Origin: Sequoia sempervirens
Lineage: Eukaryota > Streptophyta > Pinopsida > Cupressales > Cupressaceae
Assembly (NCBI GenBank): GCA_007258455.2
Contig: VDFB02344360.1
Span: 1-64,000 of the forward strand
Direction of reading: 5' to 3'
DNA: 64,000 bases
Below the pieces are notes generated by a model, which was not told the DNA's origin, made no database searches, and was given only the letters and a program-made list of their open reading frames with translations. Of this stretch, positions 23,840 through 36,065 are shown in pieces. Numbering within the stretch: position 1 is the first letter of the stretch; each line of letters begins with the position of its first letter. The position numbers and the translations under genes were made by a program.

Positions 23840-25770
23840 CTATGTCGAGTTCCCACTAGATGCTGCTCCTCTCATAGAACTAGTACCTCCTCTACCTGAT
23901 GGACCTACAATTGGATCTCTCCTAGCTCCAGGAAATGGCTACATGCCACCCATGCTCACAGTCTGAGAATGATATCTACTAGAAAGAGACTGTACAAAAC
24001 TCTCTTGTCACTTAGAAGGAGCTAACTCATGATATTTACCCTTGTAAAAATACAACTCCTGAGAAATGTGCCAGATCTCTCTGAAGAAATCCACTGTACC
24101 TACAGATGGTGTTTTTTGTCTTATCCTCTTAGGAATGGCCTTAGCATACTCTATCTGATGTCTAAAGGAATCCCTCTCTGAAGTAAGTATGATCATCTGT
24201 GCCTGCAATTGTTTATCTTCTACCTATTTGTCCCTCTATCAGTCCTCAAAATATCAATCTATGCCTGACACTGTCCTAACTCATCCTGAAGGGACGCAAT
24301 CTATGCTCGAGCCTATGCTATCTTGCTTTGAAACAACTAAACCTTTTCCTACAAAGTTGCTATCTGTGATGACTGTTGACGTGAGGGTATCCCAATCCGA
24401 ATCCTGGGAATCACCATCTGAGCTATGGTGACACTCCTCTTGTACCTTGAAACTGCAAAATCCAATGGATGACTATCATCTACACTACCATCACTCTCCC
24501 CAGCACCCATTGCACCACCATCACTCTCCCCAGCACCCACTACACCACCATCACCTTTGTAACCAGCCTCTGCAAGCACCCTCCCCACCATCATCACCAC
24601 CCTCATCATCTCCTCCCTCTCCATCAACTAGTAGTACTAGCTCCTCTGGATGAGTAAATCTAGGAAATGGATGTGTGTGGAAGAAATATGAATAATCATC
24701 AGTCATCTCAGTGTCTGTAATATATGGAAAATACTCCCATAAACTAGGGGTCAAGGTATAATACTCTTTACAAGCTTCCTCATATGATACAGAGGGGCCC
24801 CACTCTAAAACATCTTGTCATCATCGTGTATAATGGGAAACTCCTAGGGGAATCCCCTAAACCCATCCAAACTATCGACATACTCATAGATAGAAGTAGC
24901 ACTGAAGCACAACATGTAGTGGGATAACAACATAAAGGGAATTTATAGCCGATCCTCTAGCCACTGCTCACAATCCAAGTATGGCTACCATGTGACAGTG
25001 TCCAAATCATCCAACACACGCCTCCAATAGGCAACCTTTCCTAACTTATGATAGACATGTGGACCACTATAACTAAAAACATAGGGTCTCCTTGGTGGTT
25101 GATGTATCTCTCCCATGGGCCGAGTGATGGCTATATGCTCCCATGCCTAGGTCTACAGTAATGTGATGCCACATGATAGACTCGTTGCCCTATAATAGAC
25201 AACCTCTTGCAAATATCAATATAAGAGGGCTAACATACATGAGCCCCAAGCATACCTCGTACCATCAAGTGTCATCCGTGATAGCACACAACCCCAACCT
25301 GCTGAAAATCCCTTTGACCTACGATCAGGATAGAGGAATCCACCAATGAATTTGAAAAGCACACATGGAAAAGGAGCATATATTCGAATCATCTATGTCC
25401 AAGGGATCCATTGGCCCATAACATGATCATCTCAAAAAAATCTCCACAATGCAACTGTCCCAACCTACTCTATCTTATCATACACTACTATCTCTCCCAT
25501 CACTACGATTCATAAAATACAATAGACATCGTCGGGAGTCATGGTCATCTCTATAGTCAATAAATGAAATGTGTTATGATCACTATGCCATCTCTCTACC
25601 AAATCTATCAATAAACCTCTATTGATTCTATATTGTGGAATGTCTAAAAAAGGAATTCAACCCACAATAGGAGATAATATCTAAGTTGGCTAACGACAAC
25701 CGATGAACCATGTTCTAGGTCTTCAGGAATCACTCTTGAGACTGGAGTACATCTCCATCTCCCTAATCAT
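23840..25770 (-). pseudogene. Antisense extra ORF of the Tat element: plant mobile domain protein, decayed
   Basis: Read on the minus strand from an ATG at 25,770 to a TAG at 23,840-23,842, mostly in one frame broken by stops. PMD signatures are RGLLIDLVERWHSDHNTFHL and EMTMTPDDVYCIL (about 25,540-25,620), RYAWGSCMLALLY (about 25,215), CGITLL and AWEHIAITRP (about 25,110-25,160), then PHVYHKLGKVAYWRRVLDD. A Gly/Asp-rich linker follows (24,349-24,627), then a coiled-coil-like piece ILTSERDSFRHQIEYAK, then a Gly/Arg/Ser-rich tail. In-frame stops lie largely where the family has Trp or Gln. Extra ORFs in either orientation are known in Tat elements; their role in transposition is unknown. Assignment as PMD is strong, function unknown. 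Confidence 0.8.
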
Positions 25771-25877
25771 GAACATAAATCATTTAATCAATGTCATGTT
25801 CAATCAAGATTATCAGTCAATCAAGCTAATGTGTAGTTATTCAAGTCAAATCAATTAGAACAATCAACATCTCATTC

Positions 25878-26150
25878 AATCAACCCATCATTCCTCGCCT
25901 ATAATGAGGATGATCTGCTATTAATCAACCCATTGTTCCTCGCCTATCCTGAGGATGACCTGCTATCAAGCAACTCATCATTCCTCGCCTATCATGAGGA
26001 TGATCTACTATCAATTAACCCATCATTTCTTGCCTATCATGAGGATGATATGCTATCAATCAAACCATCGCTCCTCTCCTATCATGAGGATGATTCCCTA
26101 TGAATCCTATGATTGGTCCTCGCTTATCATTAGGTTGATACAACATTGAT
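25878..26150 (+). repeat. 45-bp tandem repeat, about six units
   Basis: Unit AATCAACCCATCATTCCTCG followed by CCTATCATGAGGATGATCTG recurs at 25,878, 25,923, 25,968, 26,013, 26,058 and 26,103 with exact 45-base spacing. The last units are more diverged. The period is a multiple of three, so it yields a repetitive open frame that is not taken as a gene. Confidence 0.9.
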
Positions 26151-26374
26151 TCTATCATTTGATTCTCTCCTATCACAAGATCAAATCAACATGCAAAACA
26201 TCAATCAAACACTGCACATACCACAATTTGACTGAAATCAATCCAAAACATGACAAACCGATGACTCCTAGGCTTCAAGGAAATCTTGTGAACATCACCT
26301 CGAGGGATTTCCACAATCACACCTAGAAAAATGGGTCACATGACAACCTAAACCACCTCAAATCAATAAGAATG

Positions 26375-26825
26375 AAAAATTTCCAAGCCAACAAGAGGTA
26401 CCATTTGGGATCCCAAAGGTGACAAAATAGAGTTTTCATCTCAAAAACATGTTTTCCAAGCTTGCAAGAGGTGCCACTTAGGACCCCAAAGGTGCCAAAA
26501 TAGAGTTTAACTCCAAAAAACTCCATTTTCAAGCTTGCAAGAGGTGCCACTTGGGACACCAAAGGCACCAAAACAACGTTGGAGGCCAAAAAAATGAATT
26601 CCAAGCTTGCAAGAGGCACCACCTTAGACCCCAAAGGTGCCAAAACTCTAAAAACACCCAAAAAAATGCATTTTCACCCTTGCAAGAGGTGCCACTTGGG
26701 ACCCCAAAGGCACCAAAACTCTCAAAAGCCTCAAAAACATTAATTTCAACCTTGCAAGAGGCACCATTTGGGACCCCAAAGGTGCCAAAACTCTTAAACA
26801 TGCTCAAAAACACTCAAAAATGACA
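26375..26825 (-). repeat. 71-74-bp tandem repeat, reverse complement of the leader repeat words
   Basis: CTTGCAAGAGGTGCCACTTG or variants recur at about 26,461, 26,535, 26,609, 26,680 and 26,751, plus a weaker unit near 26,386, alternating with CCCCAAAGGTGCCAAAACTC. In reverse complement these read TTTTGGCACC and GGCACCTCTTGCAAG, the words of the array at 12,395-12,835. Confidence 0.85.
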
Positions 26826-27477
26826 AAAACATCACCTAAAAGTGCATAAATGACATCCCATAAGCTACAACATCTCTCTATGACATTTGGAATGCTTCTA
26901 AAAGGAAAGAAAATGACTAACAAAGAGGTTTCTCATAAATGATACCATAGGTCCAGAGGCAACAAGCTGATCAGGTTGGCAAAGATGCTCGAAACAATGC
27001 TTGTGGTATGGGATCACCATCTTCCTCTAAGCTCTCCAATCTTCAACTTCTCTAAACTCAAAATATAAAAAATGAATCCCATTTTACCATTTTCACCTTT
27101 TAGGGGTAAAATGGAGGGAATTATGGTGGGATTTATTTCCCATTTTTAACAAAAAGGAGGTGTAATTAATTAACAATATTCAAAGAAAGAGCTTGCAACT
27201 CAATTTTGAGAGATAAATCATCTCTGACATCAAACCTTCACTGAATCGACATTGGATCATCATCGCATAATCACAACACTTATCACATCATTCAACACTT
27301 CATTTTCACATCATTATTTCACCGATTTATCTCTCAAGGAGGCATAATATCCATCAATACCTAAAATTCAAAGCCTGGGGCATCAAAATCTTGCATCGTT
27401 TAGGGCATCAAAATATCACATCATCTGAGCATCGACATCAAAATCTTCTTTGAAGTAACGTGTAAACACATCACTTC
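26826..27477. other. 3' untranslated DNA of the Tat element
   Basis: No gene seen. AT-rich, with several GGCATCAAAATC/GCATCGACATC words near 27,380-27,440 leading to the polypurine tract. Confidence 0.6.
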
Positions 27478-27491
27478 AAAGAGGGGAAAAA
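27478..27491 (+). promoter_or_regulatory. Polypurine tract of the Tat element
   Basis: AAAGAGGGGAAAAA directly precedes the 3' LTR start TGTATACACC. Confidence 0.85.
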
Positions 27492-28790
27492 TGTATACAC
27501 CTAAAAATGGTCATCATATTCAATTAATTAAATACAACCTATTTGATTAATGCTTCAACTACATAAAAATAAGGGTTTACTTTATTTATATTGTTCACTT
27601 TCCTTTTAATTCTTCTAATTCACATTGTTCTAAATAATTAAATAAAAAATACCCAAAACTTGTTTATTTAATTAACCTTCCTTAATCCTATTTAAGAATT
27701 AGAGCACATTTCTACAACTTTTTGTGTGCCACCTCATAAAGGTCATATGAAAATAAATAATCCTAATTATTAATTAGAATTATCCTCACACACACTTCCA
27801 CCAATGAGAAAAGGCACATGACTTTATTCCCCCACACTTCCAACAAATTTGGAGCACATGGGTCTTTGTTTCACACACTTGGGAATCCCATACATATGGA
27901 ATTCTTCCAATTGTTCAAGGGATTCTCTCCAGGCACACGGCATGTTGTCCTTGGTCAAGGGGAAAACATCCTAATTCCTTTCATCTCCATTGTCTATCAT
28001 TTCTCCTTTGAATCTAGACCGTTGATGAGTGCCACCTCACAAAATGCTTGAGAAACCCTATAAATACACCCTCTTACCTTAGAATTCAACATACACCTTT
28101 TGAGAAATGTTATAATGCTATTTTGAAATAAAAATTGGAATAGTGTTATAATGCCATTTTTCATCCACACTTTGAGTATTGTTACCATGCAGGTTTTTCG
28201 TAGGAGCTTGGAGCTTTCATGGAGTCTTATACTTAGTTTTCATATCATTTTTTACTTTGCATTCTCATCTTAGCTTAATTAATTCCTTCATAGTTACATT
28301 TTATCATCCCCATTGCATCATAGTTACATTTTAAGTTAGTTTTCTTTATGTTTGCATTTGAGCATATGCATAATCATGGATAGTTCACTATAGTTTCATA
28401 TCATCTCACTCATCTCCACTTGTTCATCTATCATCAACATCATCCTTTGTTTATCATTGCATCCATTATCCTTTCCATCATTTTGTTTCATTTAGAAGCA
28501 TACCACTAATCATTCCAACACACATTTGCACATAGAAATCATCTTAGCTTGCATATTAAGCATTAAATCTTATTTTCTAGGTAGTCATTTTAACAACCTT
28601 TTTGCCCATAGAAATCTGAGGGCCAAACGGTTTAATAAATCCCTAGAAGTAGAGGACAATGATATGTATTTGAAAGGCTTGATTTTATTACGAAATAGAG
28701 TAGTTTTACTTGCTTCAAAATTTGAATGTAAACTATCTCATTAAGGTTTGTGTTGACATTATAATCCTCTCCACATTCGACACACACACA
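27492..28790 (+). repeat. 3' LTR of the Tat element
   Basis: 1,299 bp, TGTATACACC...ACACACACA, followed by the target duplication atttc. TATA-like CTATAAATA at 28,058-28,066. It contains a 258-base block (28,397-28,654) absent from the 5' LTR and two extra CA dinucleotides at its end. Confidence 0.93.
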
Positions 28791-28795
28791 ATTTC

Positions 28796-30169
28796 AATTT
28801 TGAAATGCAAGATTAACTAATTTAGTTTTATGATTTTAATAAAATTTCAAGGTCACAATGCTGATACTGGATACACCGGCCATGTTGGTTATTTTAAATA
28901 CCAACTAGATCTTCAAGGAAGCCTTTGGATTTTCCAATTCCAATGATCAACACCCTAAAAGGGGCTAGCCAATGAATGAGAGAAAGAAATTTAGCTTTCC
29001 TCCTGTACTTCGTATTTTGCAAGACCCAGGAGGGTGATCCCATAATGTACTTATAATATTTCTTGACAAGATCTCCATACACATTTCATATTAAGCAAAC
29101 ATATTCTCATATTTATGACTTGACAAGTTACAAATTGCACAAAACTGGAAAATTCCTTACACCTTTATAACTTGGAGCCAAAAATAGGAAATTTTAATGA
29201 GAGCTACTGCAACCATCATCATTATGAGTAAGATTTTAATTAAATGAATTATTCTTTGATATGATATAGCTTATCAGATATGTATGAATTCACTTAATAC
29301 ATAGAAGAATGCATTAACCTAGGGTGACAAGGTCAAATTCACAACAAACTGTACTGCAATAACAATAACATGCAACATTTATCGACTATTATGGATTTAC
29401 ATTACAAATTCATAACTTAGATTTTCTAGACAAAATGTACTTAAAGATCCTATGAGTTAACAAAAAAACCAATGACTCCATTAAATCATTTTAATCAACT
29501 AGTTGAATTAAAATAGAAATGTGAGCACACATTCAACCATGTGGATTGAAGACCAATGAGACAATCCTTAATCATTTCATTATTGATTCATGAACAAATA
29601 CATAGGAGATAATCTTCTTGAAATTTTCCATTATCAAATTTCAGATGATATAATTGTTGCTAAACATTTAAGCTGACTGTGAATATAGACTCATAACCTA
29701 AGACCCAACAAACAATTCTATATCCATTTGTATCCTTATTATGCTTCATGAAAATATTTTTTAAGACTACCTAAGATCAACCAAAAATTTTCAAAGACCC
29801 TTGCACAATAGCCTTGAATTCCCTTTTATAAGTTTAAGGGAGTAGAAAAGCTTCAGGCTATTGGCTAGTCACATTACATTTCAACTTGTATTTCAAAGTA
29901 TTTCATTTCATTTCGACCCCCAAGTGGTTACATTTACACTTGAAGAAATGAGGGAAATACAAAAAGACAAAAAACTTGTAGAAGCCTATTGAACTTGTAT
30001 CCTCACTATTTGAGGATTCCATGTCATCACATCATTTGGAAAAGACATAAAATATGAAAGAAGAAGAAAATATAAACAAAATAGGAGAATCCGGTTGGAT
30101 TACCATGTGCACTTTCAAATTGAGAGGATATATAATTTTTTAAAATAATTTATTTCAAAAGCCAAACCT
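28796..30169. other. Unassigned AT-rich DNA, possible TE flank
   Basis: The host sequence in which the Tat element landed. A 62-codon minus frame (28,894-29,082) matches nothing I recognise. The block TTTCAAGGTCACAATGCTGA near 28,845 recurs with changes near 36,093, so this may be the edge of an older repeat family. Confidence 0.4.
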
Positions 30170-31272
30170 GTTTTATACTAGACCATGTTCTATATGTTAA
30201 AAGGCATAAGACAAATGAGACGGGGGGTGAATTATTTGTCATAAAGTTCAAACTTAAAACTTCAACACTTATCAATCCCACAAACACACTATTTTGTTAT
30301 TAAGTATGAACATGAAATGTAGATAACATAAAGTAAAATCAACACAAAGAACACCATATTTTTATGTGGAAAACCTATTGAGGGAAAAACCATGGTGAGG
30401 ATTAACTCACAATATAAAACAGTTTCAAAACTGAATATATAAGGCTCACTACCAATGGCTCACTACCTTGAATAGGATTCACTATCTAGATACAAAAGAT
30501 CACTGCTTACAAGGGATGTTAATTTCCTACAAAAAGATTCACAAAACAAAATTGGGATTCACAACCAAAATGAACTAAGAATAGTGCACCTAACAAGTGT
30601 TAATGCAGTTTCAGTTATGCTCAATAGACTAACTTGACACACTTCATCATTTTTTCTCTTCTTCACTTTCACATTTACTACTGCTTCATTGATTACACAC
30701 ACCCTCACACATACATCTTCAAAAACTATTCAACATATATATACTTGATCTATTCACAAACGTCAATTAGGTCAACCTAATTAGATTCATTTCCTCGCTT
30801 ACAAAAAATACCAACCGTTAGCTTCAAGTATTCACAAAATATTTCCACATAGCAATTCAAATGCTTAATATGCTACACCATGTCAGCATAGACATAAGAT
30901 AGGTCGCACATATATCTGCATAAAAAAATTAATTCACCATATTATAACTAATCCAAGAAGTCAGCCAGAAATAGACTTCATTGCAAAAAGTAATCAACAA
31001 AATAATGCCAATATGTTGTACGAGCACTGAAGCACATGAAATTATTAACATACATGCCTTCAGTAACCATAAACAGTTTCCCAAAACCACAAGAATCAAC
31101 AACCAACTACGGAGGATTGTGGACTAGAATACCATAGTGTAAAACTTGAAAACTGGTTCAGATACCAAACCAAAATATTGGATCAAGCATTGACTTAGAG
31201 TTGCACTCACAACATGGTGACATTAATTAAAACACAAAACTATAGAGATGATCATTCTTCTTCATTCTTCCA
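30170..31272. repeat. Direct repeat copy 1 of a degenerate LTR-like segment
   Basis: From about 30,545 to 31,272 this aligns with about 34,690-35,422 (shared GATTCACAACCAAAATGAAC, ACTTTCACATTTACTACTGC, CACAACATGGTGACAT). Its 5' extension (30,170-30,545) contains GAGGGAAAAACCATGGTGAG, a style common at plant LTR/UTR edges. Near 31,160 the reverse complement reads TTGGTATCTGAAC, similar to an iMet primer site for a minus-strand element. Together with the minus-strand gag relics between the copies, it suggests a decayed minus-strand LTR element. Confidence 0.55.
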
Positions 31273-33460
31273 ACAATCTTTCCCTTTGTCATTGATAGTA
31301 ACATGTGCCCAAATTTTCAAAAAAATTCCTCCAATCTCTCCCAACCTTCCAAATCTCTCCCTCTTTGACATTAATGGAAAAGGGCAACCAAAAAGGTGTA
31401 AACATGGTGAAATCAAAATTGTAAAAGGATTCCAATTCTTCCAAAAAATTCCAGCCATTCAAAAACTTTTAAACATTCAACAATTCAACTTTTTTTCATC
31501 TTGTTCAGATTTCCTTTTTCTCTTTCTTTTCTTCTTTCCCAAACAAACAAAACAGTAGAAATTGAACATTTAGAATTCAAGTAAAAGTGACATTCTTCAC
31601 CTGAAACACCTTCTTGTATCTTTCTTTCATAACTGGATATAACTTCTTCTAGTTAAATGTGGCTTAATCCATTCTCGTGCAGATGCTTTCTAATAGAGCC
31701 AATAGTGTAAAAGAAGATGACCAGTATGATTACTGTCTTTCAAAATATTCTCCATCAATCAGTATTCCTAAAAGATGGTCCAACCGGACCTCAACAATCT
31801 CCTTAAGGAGCTAGAAGGTTTTCACCACATCATCTCTTTTTCTCTGTACAACAATCAATTCAAATTGCAATTCACCAACTCTTAGCCTTTGTTTCCCTTC
31901 TTTGTATTCAAAGATATCAAAGTTCTTTATGATTTTGTTTACCTTGGATTTGATTGCTTCAATCTCACTTCATAAATTTTCTATCGTAGCAGGCCACTGG
32001 AGACAATATTTGTAGATATCTGATATTTCTTTGATGAATTTCTTCATTTCCATGATAAGTTCAGATAATCTCTGCTTAGCTTTATTACATCTCTTTTCAA
32101 CCAAGGCTTTCAACTTGCATCCTTTCAGACCTTCAAGCAACATTCTTTCTTGAACAATCTTAGCTAATTTTTTTGGTAAGGAGTCAGAAAAAATTGATGC
32201 ATCAATAGCTTTTTGAAGTAGATACTCTACTAGAGTGTCATCAATCTTGAGTCTATCAACAAGAGAGGCTACATTCCATAACTCACCAATATTTTTCATA
32301 TTTCCTTTAACCAACATAGACTAGATGTCATCAGGATCAGAGGATTCAAATCCAAGAAGAGATTATTTTTCCTTCTCAATGATGTCCTCAATTATAGCTT
32401 TTCTTTTCTTCAATTCCAAAGGGGAATCAGTAATGACAACTTCCAATTTTCTCTTACTGGAGGATGAGCCTACTTCAAATTGACTTGGTTCTGATATACC
32501 AGAGCATAGGTTTGTTCTTAAGAATGTGAAATATGATTTTCAGACACTTACATTATCTGCCAATGATTCCAGGTATCTGTAAACTTGTTTACCAATAGGA
32601 ATACCAGATTTCCACATGACATTTTCTCTTCCTGATAGAGAGTTGAAAAAGTAAAAATCCAAGCACACAAGCAAAGATCTAGACTGAAAGGGATAGCCCT
32701 CGACCACTAAAATTTGAGCATTCTTAGAAAATTTTCAAGTAATAGGCTACAAAAATAAAACTGTCTATTTTCCTTAACCATCATACGTGCAATATAAATA
32801 ACAATAGCTGATGTTGAGCCTTCACAATTTCTAAAATAGATTTTGTAAGAAACACTATACACAACATACCTTACAGCCTAATCTACAAGAGTGTTTATCA
32901 ATAAAGATCAAGGGTCTTTGTTAATTCCAATAAGTTCTTCCACATTTTTGTATTTCATGGTTTTCTTTCTAGGGAGATCCCCAATACTACATAAGCCAGT
33001 AATTGTTTCTATCACATCCTTCATGATTAGGTAGGGTTTTTCTAATAAAATGTTACCATTCTTCAAATGAATCGACAAGAATAGAATAAATTCTTTATCA
33101 GTAAACCAAGGAAATTATCCCCATAAGTCCATACCTAGGGTTTTTATGCTTTGTAATTCATTTTTATTTAGCCCTAGTTCAATTTGCTTCAACTTTCTAT
33201 GATCAAATTCTTCCAATTCAACTCCTTTTAGCTCTAGTGGAATATCATCACTCAATCCTCTATCCATTGCCATGCTTAACTTCCTTGAATTCGTTAATGT
33301 TCAGTCAAGACTTCTTTTCCTTCATAGACTCAATGATAATTTCAGAATATCTGTAATAGTTTCTCCAAATTTCTTTAGAAATGCTTCAGATCACTTTGAG
33401 ATCACTCCAAGGAACTTTTCAAACTCTTCAAATGCTCAACTAGTCAAAATGGATTAGAAA
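31273..33460 (-). pseudogene. Unidentified coiled-coil-like coding relic
   Basis: Minus-strand coding-like sequence with a 115-codon open piece (31,970-32,317): Lys/Glu/Leu-rich, with KLAKIVQERMLLEGLKG and KQRLSELIMEMKKFIKE, suggesting a helical or coiled-coil protein. Stop-interrupted frame continues downstream (DDVVKTF, LLKEIVEVRLDHLLGILIDG near 31,750-31,830). I do not recognise the family. Position between LTR-like repeats and near a zinc-knuckle gag piece suggests a retroelement structural or extra protein. Confidence 0.35.
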
Positions 33461-33717
33461 TTTAACCTTATACACCATCAATTTTCCCTAAAATGCATTA
33501 AATGCAAAAAACATCAAAAAGTTGCAAAAAACATTCTTCTCAACAAAAAAAATCCTAATATGGTCTGCAAATTTTTATGTCAACATGTTTTCTTCCAGTT
33601 CCTTTTCCAAAACCTCTGATTATTCATTATTCACATTCCATCCTCATGCCAGTCTCTGACACACCATTCATCTAGGGGGTTTTATAATTTTCTGATAATG
33701 CTCCCCCTAAGACCATG

Positions 33718-34124
33718 CTAGATGTAATTTTTGAATAAATCATCTATACTGGATGAGGGAACAAACACATCAATAGCTTTAGGTTCGCCTTCCTCTTTCT
33801 TCTTCCATATCTTATTCATCTCTTGCTCAATCTTTTCTTTGTCAATCTTCTTTACTGGATCATTCTTCTCTACCAGAGCGGACTGCTTTCCCTTCTTACT
33901 TCTTAAAACCTTTGAGATATGTCCAAGTTTGTTACAATTATAATAGAAAATACTTTTCTGATTAGTCTGACCTCCATTACTTCTTGATCTACATTGATTT
34001 TCTTTGTGTCCAAATTTGTTACAAGTATAGCAGTAACCATTAAAGGATTGATTCATTCTACGTCCATTAAATATTTTCATCATTACACAACTAATCATTC
34101 TCACCTTATACCTACATTCAGTAG
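33718..34124 (-). pseudogene. Retroelement nucleocapsid-like gag fragment with two zinc knuckles
   Basis: The open minus-strand frame contains GYCYTCNKFGHKENQC, a complete CX2CX4HX4C zinc knuckle, and 25 residues on NCNKLGHISKVLRS, a second knuckle with its first and last Cys replaced (Tyr, Leu). A Lys/Glu-rich tail follows. Tandem CCHC knuckles are typical of copia-type gag. Its N-terminal side is cut at 34,125, where an LTR fragment begins; the first residues of the open frame belong to that LTR and not to gag. Confidence 0.7.
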
Positions 34125-34689
34125 TGTATACACTCAAATTTGGTTTGGAAAATATTAATTAAATATCGATTATTTAATTAATGAAATCTTTATTCTTCTA
34201 CTACATAAATAAATTGCAAATTTTTTTACATAGTTCCTATTCTCTTAATTCCTCTATTCTAATTCACCCTCTTCATGATTTAATTAAAATAAACAAATCT
34301 AAATAATTTATTTTATTTTAATTGATTCCTTCTCATTTAATTCAAATTTTTAAATTTGAATTTCATCACATTTCTACATACTTTTCTAACTACCTTCCAC
34401 CTCACCCTCCAACTCACCATGTGTCACATGAAAATAATTATCTTTATTTTCTAAAATGAATATTTTTTCTCAAAAAATTTAACCACCTTCAAGATGCATG
34501 GCTCCTTCATTCAAATGATTGCTTCTTACACTTGGCAAGATAGTTTTACTAAAGGGAACAATTGCCTTGTTTTCTCCATCCTTCTCATTCTTCACCGTTG
34601 ATTTCTCTAGATCAAATATCAATCATTCATGGCTGCCAACTCACCCAATCCCTTGGAAAATCTATAAATTGGGGCCCATTTACAAAAAA
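34125..34689 (+). repeat. LTR fragment (TGTATACACTCAAATTTGG start)
   Basis: Starts TGTATACACTCAAATTTGG, close to the start of the solo LTR at 52,370 (TGTAGACATCCAAATTTGG). It continues through AT-rich U3-like DNA to a TATA-like TCTATAAATTGGGGCC at 34,661, then ends abruptly against the direct repeat copy at about 34,690. It appears to be a 3'-truncated LTR. Confidence 0.6.
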
Positions 34690-35422
34690 AATAAAAATTG
34701 GATTCACAACCAAAATGAACTGAGAATAGTGCACCTAACAAGTGTTGATGCAATTCTAGTGATGTTCTATAGACTGACTGACACACTTCTTCATTTTCTC
34801 TTGCTTCACTTTCACATTTACTACTGCTTCATCGATCACACACACCCTCACACATGCATCTTCAAAAACTATTCAGGACATATATATACTCAATCTATCC
34901 ACAAGCATGAATTAGGTTGGCCTAATTAGATGCATTTCCTCGCTTACCAAAAATACCAACCTATTAGCTTCAACTATTCACAAAATATTTCCCCATAGAA
35001 ATTCAAACGCTTAATATTCTACATCATGTCGACATAGACCTAAGATAGGTTGCACATATATCTGCATAACAAAATCAATTCACCATATTACAATTAATCC
35101 AAGAAGTCGGCCAAAAATAGACTTCATTGCAAAAATTAATCAACAAAATAATTCCAATACGTTTTACAAGCACGAGACAACATGAAATTCTAAACATACA
35201 TGCCTTCAACAACCATAAATAGTTTCCAAAACCCACAATCATCAACTACCAATTGAGGAGGATTGTAGACTAGAATACTAAAGGGTACAACTTGAAAACC
35301 ACTTTAGATACCAGACCAAAATACTGGATCAAGCACTGACTTAGACTTGTACTCACAACATGGTGACATCAATGACAACAAAAAACTATAGCAATGAACA
35401 TTCTTTTTCTTTCTTCCAACAC
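34690..35422. repeat. Direct repeat copy 2 of the LTR-like segment
   Basis: Aligns with 30,545-31,272 in the same orientation. Its 5' part is missing, replaced by the LTR fragment. The reverse complement near 35,305 reads TTTGGTCTGGTATCTAAAG, a weaker primer-site resemblance. Confidence 0.65.
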
Positions 35423-36065
35423 TATATCCATCTCACCATCCCTATGGCTTATTCAACATATTTCTCCAACCAATTCCTATATTTTTCCTCTATGGGCGAG
35501 TTGATATCCAATAGTTTATGCAACTTTGTGTTGTATGCATTATACCTTGCATCAATTTTCACCTGGGCCTCCTTTACAAAGGTGTCCATTCCTGTTTCAA
35601 TCTTGATGAAGTTGTCGATCAAGGCATTGAGTATTGAAAAGTCTAAACTGTCATCAACATACACCATCTGGGGACATATGGCCCTCTAATGTTTGAACAA
35701 GGCTCTCCATGAGGCATACTCTATTATTTCTCCATCCTCATTAAGGATTTTGGGTCACCTAGTTCTTTCATATCCTTGAAAGCTTTCACTTTACCTTGTA
35801 GTTTCCCACCAATTCTTTCATGGAAACCCATGACACCAATTTTTTATTATGTCAGGAAGGTGTACTAGAGCTTCAAAGTCTCCCTTTGCATTTCTTTGAA
35901 TCTCATTTAGACTGTCCAATCTGTTGTTGTACTTATTCCAAGTGCTCATGAAAACTTCTTGGGCATGCTAAAACTTTCCATATGCCACATAAATACCTTT
36001 ATAGGTTAACCATGTGGTTTCTTCCTTAAGAGAAAATTTAGACCATTGGCAACTTTGACTGTACT
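35423..36065 (-). pseudogene. Unidentified coding relic
   Basis: Minus-strand frame with stops. It includes a 72-codon piece 35,449-35,667 (DSLDFSILNALIDNFIKIE) and, upstream, NKYNNRLDSLNEIQRNAKGD and DGEIIEYASWRALFKH. No known motif recognised. Like the relic at 31,273-33,460 it is helical and Lys/Glu-rich and lies next to a copy of the LTR-like repeat, so both may come from the same element type. Confidence 0.3.

Larger units (their letters stand above)
11208..28790 (+). mobile_element. Decayed Ty3/gypsy Tat-lineage LTR retrotransposon (17.6 kb)
   Basis: Paired LTRs, an exact 5-bp target duplication (atttc at 11,203-11,207 and 28,791-28,795), a Tat-style primer site and a polypurine tract define it fully. 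Internal order is a 2.2-kb leader with repeats, gag, aspartic protease, G-patch-like segment, RT, RNase H, a second RNase H, integrase, then about 5.9 kb of 3' DNA with an antisense PMD-containing extra ORF. Dual RNase H, large size, long 3' spacer and an extra ORF are known traits of the Tat/Ogre group. The element is dead: it has many stops, at least two frameshifts, an Asp-to-Tyr change in the second RNase H and a Glu-to-Lys change in the integrase triad. Confidence 0.93.

Noticed and set aside
24447..24657. Plus-strand His/Pro/Ser-rich open frames
   Set aside because: They are antisense shadows of the Gly/Asp/Ser-rich linker of the minus-strand PMD ORF.
25955..26149. 64-codon repetitive protein
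   Set aside because: The 45-bp repeat has a period divisible by three, which keeps a frame open without selection.
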